A stretch of DNA of 64,000 bases. It comes from Porphyromonadaceae bacterium. GTDB taxonomy: Bacteria; Bacteroidota; Bacteroidia; Bacteroidales; Dysgonomonadaceae. The stretch spans positions 1 through 64,000 of the forward strand of contig JAJFTO010000020.1 in the NCBI GenBank assembly GCA_021372865.1, given 5' to 3'. The position numbers and the translations under genes were made by a program. Positions 1 to 9,682 of this stretch are shown here, in pieces (the first letter of the stretch is position 1; every line of letters begins with the position of its first letter). Under the pieces are notes generated by a model. That model did no database searches. It had not been told where the DNA came from and was given only the letters and a program-made list of their open reading frames with translations.

Positions 1-1
1 C

Positions 2-127
2 GAAATTTTGCAGATTCTCAGCTTCTCTCTACTTGACAAGTCTCCTGTAAAAGAGATACTTAACAAAAGCGATTACAAAAATGTCAAAGAACTCAATTAT
101 AAACAATTAGAAATCAAGTGGATCTAA
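2..127 (+). pseudogene. C-terminal end of an IS4-type transposase (5' part outside window)
   Basis: An open frame runs in from the window edge to a TAA at 125-127 and reads EILQILSFSLLDKSPVKEIL and onward, ending LEIKWI. This resembles the extreme C-terminus of Bacteroidetes IS4-family transposases, where an ILQILS-S-L-DK-P segment precedes the stop. A diverged second copy lies at 1500-1622, and the similarity continues about 20 bases past both stop codons (TAAGTGT, then GTATGAAAA). The start and catalytic DDE region are outside the window, so it cannot be said whether the upstream element is intact. I infer a remnant because the neighbouring copy is clearly broken. Confidence 0.55.
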
Positions 128-369
128 GTGTCCACGTATGAAAACATTCGTAAATGCAAAAATACAAATAAATTTAATCGAAACTTAATATCCTATTTTT
201 CAATGTACTATAAAGTTTTAGCGCTCATCCTACTCTTTTCAGTAAACGAATATTATAAATTGAGTATCTACCAATCTTGTATATTTATTGTGTATATGAC
301 ACGATGAGGTTAAGAGAAAGCAGACCGATAACGTAATAAATTGAAATATGAATCAAACTAAATGTAATC

Positions 370-1257
370 ATGTACAGGAAAATTATTTCTATTTTAGTAT
401 TGTGCGCAATTCTTATGATTTCTTTTTCAGCTACGGCGCAAGAAATATATGAAAACGAAATTAATGCCAAGCTGGAGATTTACATTATTGGTACTATCCA
501 TTCAAAGCATTTTGATCCGGACTATCATTATTCCATTAACGATCTTCAGTCACAGATTTGTGCTTTGAAGCCAGATCTGGTTTGTGGGGAAATTACACCT
601 GAAGCATTTGACCAGCCAATGGAAGGGTATTTCCCGCCGGAAGCTGCATTTTTATCCCAAATGGCATCAAAACTAAATTATCGCTTCCAACCAGTTGATT
701 GGCGACTTGATTATGCTACCCAGTCAAAGGCTGAAAAGGAATATCCTAAATCGGTAATGGAAAAAGTATCCTCCTTTGGAAACACATATTTTGCCAAATT
801 CAAAGAATCTGATAGCCAATCTGTCTATGACGACATTCATAGCGAAGCGAACATAGCAATTGTCGATTCAGTATTCGAAAAAATAATAGGGGTTAATCCG
901 ATTGCTGAAACAGCACATGGTAATTGGAATGAACGCAATAGACGAATTGTAGAAAATGGGTTATCTACTTCCAAAAATGCACGTAGAATTATTTTTGTAT
1001 TTGGTAGCGATCACATTCCTCAGATTAGGCGTCAATTAAAAATTTTAGGATTTAAAGCTCTGATACCAAAACGACTGTTTGTACCAAGCAACAACTACAA
1101 AGTTCCAGATGAAGTGCTTGAAAGATGGCAACAAAATCTGGAAAACCTCAAGTTAATCATCGAAGGAAAAATCCATGTAACAGAAAACGATTATCAAAAA
1201 TTAATCAATAGCAATCGAATTAATGATTTAGAACTTGCCATTCAGAAATCAAAATAA
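370..1257 (+). CDS. Secreted TraB/GumN/Tiki-like protein
   Basis: The 295-residue product starts with a signal peptide (hydrophobic residues about 5-22, then ATAQE). The mature part has a GTIH motif near residue 57, a CGEITPE segment near residue 75 and a late FVFGSDH segment. This spacing of GxxH, glutamate and a C-terminal histidine recalls the TraB/PrgY/GumN/Tiki superfamily, some of which are metal-dependent peptidases acting outside the cytoplasm. The assignment rests on these motifs alone. The gene stands alone between two IS4-type remnants, with 242 bases before it and the broken transposase after it, so it may have arrived as cargo of a mobile element. It could also be an unrelated exported protein of unknown function. 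Confidence 0.5.
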   Translation: MYRKIISILVLCAILMISFSATAQEIYENEINAKLEIYIIGTIHSKHFDPDYHYSINDLQSQICALKPDLVCGEITPEAFDQPMEGYFPPEAAFLSQMASKLNYRFQPVDWRLDYATQSKAEKEYPKSVMEKVSSFGNTYFAKFKESDSQSVYDDIHSEANIAIVDSVFEKIIGVNPIAETAHGNWNERNRRIVENGLSTSKNARRIIFVFGSDHIPQIRRQLKILGFKALIPKRLFVPSNNYKVPDEVLERWQQNLENLKLIIEGKIHVTENDYQKLINSNRINDLELAIQKSK

Positions 1258-1366
1258 GAGTCAAGTTAATAGAAAATATCATTAGTGGAAACTTAAATTA
1301 AAAAAAGATCTTTGAAATTATTGTATATCGCATAGGAATTACAGGATAGCCTTTGATTCTTCTACC

Positions 1367-1622
1367 ATAAATCACTGCAGTAAGGTTTACTTCGTTACAG
1401 GAGTCGAGGAAAATATGTAATTTCGTAGAATTTATTCTAACAAGGTGGATAAAACAACGGGGTTGATATATGAACAGATTGGAAAATTGACAAAGTCAAA
1501 TTTTACAGATTATCAGCGTCTCTCTACTTGGCAAATTCACTGTAAAAGAGGCACTTAACAAAATCTATTACAGAAACATCAAAGAGCTAAATAATAAACA
1601 ACTAGAAATCAAGTGTGTCTAA
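1367..1622 (+). pseudogene. Internally deleted IS4-type transposase remnant
   Basis: In one frame the sequence reads KVYFVTGVEENM, an in-frame TAA at 1418-1420, then FRRIYSNKVDKTTGLIYEQI up to about 1500. That resembles the middle of IS4-family transposases (a YFVTR-K-NM segment followed by a K-VDK-TG segment). From 1500 a second frame reads ILQIISVSLLGKF to a TAA at 1620-1622, which matches the C-terminus seen at 2-127. The change of frame and missing middle indicate a stop mutation plus an internal deletion. This remnant occupies most of the 536-base gap between the TraB-like gene and the DUF3788 gene. The remainder of that gap (1258-1366 and 1623-1793) is AT-rich and shows nothing recognisable. 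Confidence 0.6.
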
Positions 1623-1793
1623 GTGTTTGCGTATGAAAAAATAACTTTCAAAATAATTGACAAGTTTGAAAAGCAAAGATAGTTCTGCCCGTTTTTGCCA
1701 ATTAAAAAAAACTTCTAAAAGCTGATGAAACAACAGATAAAAAAATGTTTATTCCTATGGAAAGCATTCAACAGATTTTAAAATGATGACGAT

Positions 1794-2219
1794 ATGGAAA
1801 CACAATTGTTGAGAGACCCGCACATGTTTCCATCGGAAGATGTATTGAGAGATGCTCTTGAGCCTGATGTCTATGAAGCATTCGAATCTTTAATGAATGG
1901 AATAACAAGCGCAGAATACGGATTGACCTACGACTGGAGATATTACAACGATGGAAAATCCTGGCTATGCAAGATTTCACATAAAAAGAAAACAGTGATG
2001 TGGCTGTCCGTTTGGAATGGTTTTTTCAAGATCAGTTTCTACTTTACAGAAAAACATCTGGAAGGAATCGCCGCACTGGATATCGCTGAGAATATCAAGG
2101 AAGATTTTTGTAAAACAAAACCAATCGGTCGCCTGATACCGATGCTGTTCAACATCAATAATAAAAAACAACTTCCGGATATTTTGACAGTCACGGCATT
2201 TAAAAAGAATTTGAAATGA
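1794..2219 (+). CDS. DUF3788 family protein
   Basis: The 141-residue product matches the pattern I recall for DUF3788: an N-terminal L-D--MFPSEDVL segment, a central DWRYYNDGKSWLCK segment, then TVMWLSVW and FKISFYFTEKH. The whole protein fits the usual family length. Its function is unknown and it has no signal peptide or membrane segment, so it is probably cytoplasmic. It lies in a group of small unrelated accessory genes with variable occurrence in Bacteroidetes genomes. The next gene starts 41 bases downstream on the same strand, so co-transcription is possible but not proven. Confidence 0.7.
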   Translation: METQLLRDPHMFPSEDVLRDALEPDVYEAFESLMNGITSAEYGLTYDWRYYNDGKSWLCKISHKKKTVMWLSVWNGFFKISFYFTEKHLEGIAALDIAENIKEDFCKTKPIGRLIPMLFNINNKKQLPDILTVTAFKKNLK

Positions 2220-2260
2220 GTGCTGCGACATGCCATCGAAAAAACGCATTGAAGAAGTAA

Positions 2261-2836
2261 ATGTTTATGACAACGACAAAAAAAATAATCTATTTTGAAA
2301 ATAGGGAAGATTGGAGAAAATGGCTGATGGACAACTTTGACACAGCCAATGAAATATGGTTTGTATTTCCTCGCAAGTCATCCGGAGAAAAAAGTGTTTT
2401 GTACAATGATGCAGTTGAAGAGGCTCTTTGTTTCGACTGGATTGACAGCACGGTAAAATCACTTGACAAAGAACATAAAATTCAGCGTTTCACACCCAGA
2501 AACCCCAAAAGTAACTATTCGCAAGCCAACAAGGAAAGACTTAAATGGCTTTTGGAAAATAAAATGATCCACCCGATGCTTAAGGATAAAATAGAAGTTG
2601 TTTTAACTGAACCTTTTATTTTTCCCGGTGACATCATTGACAAATTGAAAGAAGATGAAATAGTATGGAAAAACTATCAACAATTTTCCGACTCGTACAA
2701 GCGAATTCGGATTGCGTACATTGAAGGTGCGAGAACACGCTCTAAAGAGTTTGAGAAACGATTAAACAACTTCATAAGCAAAACTAAAGAAAATAAAACG
2801 ATTACAGGATTTGGCGGAATAGGAAAATACTATTAA
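2261..2836 (+). CDS. YdeI/OmdA-family protein
   Basis: This 191-residue protein carries the hallmarks of the YdeI/OmpD-associated (OmdA) family: an N-terminal WRKWL-DNF segment, EIWFVFPRKSSG, a DAVEEALCFDWIDS motif, then RFTPRNPKSNYSQ-N. It ends with a helical region containing RIAYIEGAR. Relatives are sometimes labelled bacteriocin-protection proteins, but the biochemical role is not established. It is full length for the family and appears intact despite sitting among broken genes. Either ATG at 2261 or the ATG two codons later could be the start. No export signal is visible. Confidence 0.7.
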   Translation: MFMTTTKKIIYFENREDWRKWLMDNFDTANEIWFVFPRKSSGEKSVLYNDAVEEALCFDWIDSTVKSLDKEHKIQRFTPRNPKSNYSQANKERLKWLLENKMIHPMLKDKIEVVLTEPFIFPGDIIDKLKEDEIVWKNYQQFSDSYKRIRIAYIEGARTRSKEFEKRLNNFISKTKENKTITGFGGIGKYY

Positions 2837-2852
2837 AATTACATGTTATTAG

Positions 2853-3544
2853 TCAGTTAAAACGATTGAAGTACAATATTCATTACCTTTTGGAATGCTC
2901 TACAAGACTGACGTAAGATTTTTCACCTACTTATTAAGTACTGGAGCGCCTTGGAAAGGAACAATTGGAAAGGCCGAAATAATTGTAAACCTGAAAGACA
3001 TAGAAATGGATTCAATAGTTTATAAAAAGCCGGACAACTGTATAATAAGCAATGGTCAATTGATATGGACTTTTTTAGATTTTGAGCCAACTTCAAACGA
3101 TGACATTGAGATCAAATACAACTCTAATAAAATATTGTATACCGGGAAAAAGCCCATTTCTCCAGTATATATAGTTGATAAAATTTCAATAACGAATTTG
3201 ATTTAAAATCATTAGACCCAAATAATATTGTTTTAATAGAAGTCATAACGAGTCCGAAAGAAACCAGGAAATATACGAATCAAAATAACGGAGTAGTCAA
3301 AATCTATACCAAAGATTTTATTCTGACAAAGTTAGAGGGATTAATAAAGGCAAAATCCAAAGAGAAAATCGTATTACCTGACTATGACCAATTAAAAGAA
3401 GAGTATCTTTTGTTTATCAATGAGGACAAAGTTGACTTTACAAAGATTATTGACATTAAAACCGAATCGGTTGCGAAACTTGAAATTATACACCCAAAAG
3501 AGGAACAAAGTAGAATAATGGTAAAATTAAAAAAAGAAAGGTGA
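2853..3544 (+). pseudogene. Frameshifted, N-terminally truncated gene with a plug-domain-like end
   Basis: The frame is open from 2853, right after a stop, and reads VQYSLPFGMLYKTDVRFFTY onward, so the ATG at 2895 is probably internal to a truncated coding region. At about 3190-3206 this frame ends (ISITNLI, stop). Another frame continues without an ATG as NEFDLKSLDPNNIVLIEVI to a TGA at 3542-3544. The join PVYIVDKISIT / FDLKSLDPNNIVLIEVI followed by NNGVVKIYTK resembles the end of a TonB plug-type domain (P-YVVDG, then the I-VLK-P and G-NGV-I-TK pattern). A one-base loss would explain the break. The intact protein was perhaps an exported Bacteroidetes plug-containing protein. Confidence 0.5.
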
Positions 3545-3879
3545 ACAACGAAAAACAGACAATTTATGAATTTGACTTACAAATCATTTATGACTTTTTC
3601 TCTGATACAACCCGTCAGGATCCTGGGAGTCCGGAAGAAACGCTCAAAGCATTGGGGTTTATAAGCGGCCTTTCCGAAAAGTCCAAAATTGCCGATCTTG
3701 GTTGCGGCACAGGAGGTCAAACAATGGTTTTAGGAGAAACCACATCGTGCGAAATCACGGGTGTGGACAGCTGGCCCGGTTTTATAGACCAGTTCAACCA
3801 AAATGCCCGCACCAGGAATCTTCAGGACAGGGTAAAAGGCATTGTCGGCGACATGTTTTATATCGGAAAGAAGGTGTAA
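3541..3879 (+). pseudogene. Truncated class I SAM-dependent methyltransferase
   Basis: A GTG start overlaps the preceding stop and yields 112 residues. Motif I is clear ([11 protein letters not shown], about residues 52-62), followed by [16 protein letters not shown], the acidic end of strand 2, and an IVGDMF segment matching motif III. Related methyltransferases usually run about 240-260 residues, so the acceptor-binding half is missing. After DMF the frame ends YIGKKV, and nothing downstream continues the fold convincingly in any frame, although another frame stays open to 3956. I read this as a decayed gene. It could still be transcribed with its neighbours. Confidence 0.6.
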
Positions 3880-3993
3880 AACGAAATGGAATCAACCCTG
3901 GTCAAATCTTCCCCATCTTTTACTACTTTTGTTTTTTATACATTAAGGTTGGATAAACCATTTAATGAAAGCAATACATTAAAATTGAAGGAT

Positions 3994-4374
3994 ATGTCAA
4001 TATTTTCAGCATTGCTCGGCAACGCAGGAACGGTCAGCCGGGAAGAATTGGAGAAAAAATATGGTCAGCTGCTGATCGATTCGGAAGAGATCGAGGTGGG
4101 TTTCAAGCTGATTCGGGATACATTCATTTTTACGAACAAACGCCTGATCATCATTGATGTGCAGGGAGTAACCGGAAAAAAGCGGGAATACAAGTCAATC
4201 AATTACAAGAGCATCTCCCGGTTTAGCGTAGAAACTGCCGGCCCCTTCGACCTGGAAGCGGAATTGAAGATCTGGATCTCCAGCGAAGCGGAACCAAGCA
4301 TCAGAAAACAGTTCAACAGGTCGGTGAACGTGTATGACGTACAGAAGGTGCTCGCCCATCACGTGCTGGGTTGA
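3994..4374 (+). CDS. PH domain (bPH_1, YvbH-like) protein
   Basis: Starting at the ATG at 3994, preceded by AAGGAT, the product is 126 residues. It matches small bacterial pleckstrin-homology proteins: EEVGFKLIRDTFIFTNKRL-type sequence near residues 32-50, IIDVQGVTGKKREYKSI, then ISRFSVETAGPFDLEAELKI and a final helix with DVQKVLAHHVL. An in-frame ATG at 3886 would add 36 residues that look like read-through from the neighbouring truncated methyltransferase, so I reject it. These proteins are cytoplasmic and of unknown function, possibly membrane or protein binding. It seems complete. Confidence 0.75.
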   Translation: MSIFSALLGNAGTVSREELEKKYGQLLIDSEEIEVGFKLIRDTFIFTNKRLIIIDVQGVTGKKREYKSINYKSISRFSVETAGPFDLEAELKIWISSEAEPSIRKQFNRSVNVYDVQKVLAHHVLG

Positions 4375-4432
4375 ATGCATTCTGCCATGATCGTAAAACA
4401 GAGACATCTTGAACGGACAAAAAACTATCAGA

Positions 4433-4894
4433 ATGAACAGGAAAGAAATTGACGAAATTGAAACATACATTCAACAATTTCCCGACAACGTTCAGGAAAT
4501 TTTACGGAACATCAGGAAGTTGATAAAAGAAAACGCGCCTGATGCTGAAGAAATGATTGCTTACAGAATGCCTGCATACAAAGCAAACCATAAACCTCTG
4601 GTTTATTTTGCAGCTTTCAAAAATCACATCGGTTTTTATGCTACACCTTCGGGACATAGCGAATTTAAGGACGAACTTTCAAAATATAAACAAGGAAAAG
4701 GTTCAGTGCAGTTTTCGCTCGACCAACCGATACCTTACAAACTAATAGAAAGAATTGTAAAATTCAGGGTAACAGAGAACAACGAAAAGTCGAAGAAGTC
4801 GACCAAAATACATGAAATGATTTTTTCGTTAATTTCTCTTATTCCCTGGATCGTTTTTTCTGTCTTAATCGGTAGAAAACTAATTCAAATGTAA
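4433..4894 (+). CDS. DUF1801 (YdhG-like) protein with an unusual hydrophobic tail
   Basis: From the ATG at 4433 (a TTG eight codons upstream is less likely) the product is 153 residues. Residues 1-115 fit DUF1801: YIQQFP-NVQEIL--IRKLIKENAP-AEE, ISYRMPA-type sequence IAYRMPAYK, FAAFKNHIGFYATPSG and a GKGSVQFSLDQPIP segment near the end. The function is unknown, though the fold relates to YdhG/frataxin-like proteins. After the family's normal end the protein continues with a lysine-rich stretch and about 25 hydrophobic residues (IFSLISLIPWIVFSVLIG), which looks like a membrane segment. That tail is not typical and may result from a frameshift or deletion that removed the original stop. Confidence 0.7.
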   Translation: MNRKEIDEIETYIQQFPDNVQEILRNIRKLIKENAPDAEEMIAYRMPAYKANHKPLVYFAAFKNHIGFYATPSGHSEFKDELSKYKQGKGSVQFSLDQPIPYKLIERIVKFRVTENNEKSKKSTKIHEMIFSLISLIPWIVFSVLIGRKLIQM

Positions 4895-4940
4895 CCAAAC
4901 AAAGAGCTTTCGTGTCTTATCATCGTATAAAATAAAAAAT

Positions 4941-7253
4941 ATGATGACGCGACAAATTCTCTTTTCAATTCTTTTATGTGGCATGATCATGCCGCTCACA
5001 GCACAGATTAAAGGCACGGTCACCGATACCGACAGCAACCCGATTGAATTTGCCAATGTGGCAATATACTCCCTACCCGACTCTGCATTGATTGCAGGAA
5101 CAACGACCGACAAGCAGGGCGCTTTTCTGTTGACCACCGATAACAGTGCAAACAAACTCCTGAGAGTCTCCTTTATCGGATACGAAACGCAAACCCTGTC
5201 GGCAAAACCAGAACAGAAGATCACCATGCAGTCGGACACAACCATGCTCAGTGAACTGGTGGTAAACGGTAATTTACCGCAGATAAGGCTGCGCGACGAT
5301 GCGGTGGTGGCAACAGTCGAGAATACAGTCCTAAGCAAAGCAGGTACTGCCAACGACCTGCTGAAACGTTTGCCGGCAATTACCGGTGATGATGGCGACT
5401 TCTCCATCTTCGGAAAAGGAAAAGCCAAAATTTACATCAACAACCGCGAGATGCGCGATCCATCGGAACTGGATATGATTGCCTCGCCCGATATCCGTGA
5501 GGTGGAGATCGTACACAATCCCGGTGCCAGGTACGATGCATCGGTGAAGGCAATCATCCGCATACATACCAAACGTAAAGCCGGGGATGGGTTCAGCTTC
5601 GATATCCGATCGACTTACCTGCAAACGAACAACGTGGATCTCCGTCAGCAACTGAACCTGAACTACCGGTATCGCGGGTGGGATCTTTTTGCCTCGGTGA
5701 AATATGAACGTTATGCCTACATCCAGGATAGCAAGATGAAGCAGACCGCTTTTGTGGATACTCTCTGGACACAGGACAACGGGCTTTACGTGGAGGCCCT
5801 CAGCAATCCATTGACAACCGAGGCCGGCATCAATTACGAAATTAATTCCAAACATTATCTGGGCGCAAAATACAGGATGACCACCTACCCTGGTAAAAAC
5901 ACGGAAAAGATAAACACGACGAGTGATGTTTTTGCCAACAGCAACTACTTCGACAGTTGGAAAAGTGTGAGCACGGAACATAACAATTACGATCCGCAAC
6001 ATCGGCTGAACCTCTATTACAATGGCAGCTTCGGAGAACTCAAAATCGACTTCAACAGTGACTTCTACCAGGGGAGTCAGTTTTCGGAAACCGAAGTGAC
6101 CGAGACGAGCCAGGAGTATGACGACAGAAACATCAAATCGACAAACTATATCGAAAACCAACTTTTCGCAACCCGCCTTATCTTAACGTACCCCCTGATG
6201 GGTGGCCAGTTAACGGCAGGGAATGAATTTACCCGTACACAACGAATAGATGATTACAAAACCGACATGGATCTGATTCCATCTACCAATACCTCCATTC
6301 AGGACCACAACAACAGTTTCTTTGCCGAATATGCCAGGGCAACGCCCGTCGGAAAATTTACCGCGGGAATTCGGTATGAAAATGTCTATTTCGATTATTT
6401 GAACGACGACGTAAGAATTGAGGAGCAAAGCAAGAAATACGACCGTTGGTTTCCCAATCTTTCTTACTCCAATTCATTGGGAAACATAAATTTACAATTG
6501 AGTTACAATGTGAAAACCGTCCGCCCTTCATATTGGCAACTGGGAAGCAACATACTCTACGGAAACAGATTTACATTGCAAACCGGCAATCCATTCCTCA
6601 GGCCATCCATCATTCACGATGCATCACTCTCCGGTTCCTGGAAATTTATGCAACTGATGATCAGCTACAAACAGGAAAAAGATGTGATCATTCAATGGGC
6701 TGAACAACTTGAAGACAATCCCGCGGTCACACTGCTTTCCACGAAAAATATCGACCATCTCCCCAGTCTCTCCCTCTTCCTGTCGGCATCGCCCAAGTTT
6801 GGCATATGGTCGACCCAGGCAAGCGTTGGATTTGTCAAGCAATGGCTGAAAATAGCCAGCAACAACAGGGAGATTGCGATGAACAACCCCATGCCAATCG
6901 CTTCACTCAATAACTCTTTCTCATTGCCAAATGATTTTCTGGTGACATTTGATGCAAACTTTCAGGGGAAAGGATCGACTCAGAATGTTGAATTAAGAAG
7001 GAACAAATTTATCCTGAACTTGGGTGTGACCAAATCATTCCTCAATGATCGGCTGTCGGTATCACTGAAAGGGCATGACCTGCTGCACGACAACAAAAAC
7101 GACATTCTGTTTTATAACAACAAGCTGCACATTTCTCAGTTCACAAAATGGGATACCCGTGAACTGGAAATAACAGTGAGGTACAAATTTAACACCAATG
7201 GCAGCCGCTACAAGGGTACCGGCGCCGGTGAAAGCGAATTCAACCGGCTGTAG
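4941..7253 (+). CDS. TonB-dependent outer-membrane beta-barrel protein with carboxypeptidase-like N-domain
   Basis: The 770-residue protein has a signal peptide ending in LTAQ. A carboxypeptidase regulatory-like domain follows (about residues 23-95, KGTVTDTDSNPIEFANV to FIGYET), then a plug domain (about 115-210, with LKRLPAIT and KIYINNREM and an EIVHNPGARYD segment), then a long barrel region rich in alternating aromatic residues. This is the outer-membrane beta-barrel family common in Bacteroidota that differs from SusC proteins: it is shorter and has no SusD partner nearby. The ligand is unknown. The start at 4941 gives a good signal peptide. It runs convergently toward mutB with a hairpin between the two stops. 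Confidence 0.8.
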   Translation: MMTRQILFSILLCGMIMPLTAQIKGTVTDTDSNPIEFANVAIYSLPDSALIAGTTTDKQGAFLLTTDNSANKLLRVSFIGYETQTLSAKPEQKITMQSDTTMLSELVVNGNLPQIRLRDDAVVATVENTVLSKAGTANDLLKRLPAITGDDGDFSIFGKGKAKIYINNREMRDPSELDMIASPDIREVEIVHNPGARYDASVKAIIRIHTKRKAGDGFSFDIRSTYLQTNNVDLRQQLNLNYRYRGWDLFASVKYERYAYIQDSKMKQTAFVDTLWTQDNGLYVEALSNPLTTEAGINYEINSKHYLGAKYRMTTYPGKNTEKINTTSDVFANSNYFDSWKSVSTEHNNYDPQHRLNLYYNGSFGELKIDFNSDFYQGSQFSETEVTETSQEYDDRNIKSTNYIENQLFATRLILTYPLMGGQLTAGNEFTRTQRIDDYKTDMDLIPSTNTSIQDHNNSFFAEYARATPVGKFTAGIRYENVYFDYLNDDVRIEEQSKKYDRWFPNLSYSNSLGNINLQLSYNVKTVRPSYWQLGSNILYGNRFTLQTGNPFLRPSIIHDASLSGSWKFMQLMISYKQEKDVIIQWAEQLEDNPAVTLLSTKNIDHLPSLSLFLSASPKFGIWSTQASVGFVKQWLKIASNNREIAMNNPMPIASLNNSFSLPNDFLVTFDANFQGKGSTQNVELRRNKFILNLGVTKSFLNDRLSVSLKGHDLLHDNKNDILFYNNKLHISQFTKWDTRELEITVRYKFNTNGSRYKGTGAGESEFNRL

Positions 7254-7279
7254 CAGGTAAGATTCGTGAAATAAAAAAA

Positions 7280-7320
7280 CCGCTTTCGGCAGAATCTCTT
7301 ATAGATCGCGCCGAAAGCGG
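7280..7320 (-). terminator. Hairpin terminator between convergent genes
   Basis: An 11-bp perfect stem (CCGCTTTCGGC at 7280-7290, pairing with 7310-7320) encloses a 19-base loop. On the minus strand the stem is followed by a run of seven T residues, the form of an intrinsic terminator for mutB. On the plus strand the following bases are less T-rich, so termination of the upstream barrel gene here would be weaker. Confidence 0.75.
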
Positions 7321-7347
7321 AATATGTGAACAGTTAACCGGTGACGG

Positions 7348-9495
<2,148 letters not shown>

Positions 9496-9594
9496 ACGAT
9501 TATTTTTTTTACACTATGGTGTATGGAACTCGCTTTTAATCATTAACTTGGGCGTAATGACTACTTGCTCGTTTCATATGTTTTTTTGTCATTG

Positions 9595-9618
9595 TTCAGC
9601 TTTCAGCTATTTGTTTTC
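9595..9618. repeat. Copy 1 of a 24-bp dispersed intergenic word
   Basis: TTCAGCTTTCAGCTATTTGT followed by TTTC matches 23360-23383 at 21 of 24 positions. Both copies lie in short spacers between co-directional minus-strand genes. The words AGCT and TTTC recur within the unit. No function is known to me. Confidence 0.5.
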
Positions 9619-9633
9619 TAATAAATTATTGTA

Positions 9634-9682
9634 TTGCTTCTTGATTCTTGATTCTTGAATCCTGAATCTTGAATCCTGAATC
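9634..9682. repeat. Seven-unit heptanucleotide tandem array between mutA and mutB
   Basis: The 49 bases divide exactly into seven 7-bp units: TTGCTTC, TTGATTC twice, then TTGAATC and CTGAATC alternating twice. The consensus is YTGAWTC. The last base of the array is the last base of the mutA TAG stop codon (minus strand). The array lies in the spacer between mutA and mutB and is non-coding. It may mark slippage-prone DNA whose copy number varies between strains. Confidence 0.85.

Noticed and set aside
3702..3956. Plus-strand frame overlapping the truncated methyltransferase
   Set aside because: I tested it as a frameshifted continuation of the methyltransferase. The residues after the overlap do not resemble the missing C-terminal half.
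5331..6161. 276-codon minus-strand open frame
   Set aside because: It lies fully inside the TonB-dependent barrel gene, has no family features and uses the shadow frame of a clear plus-strand gene.
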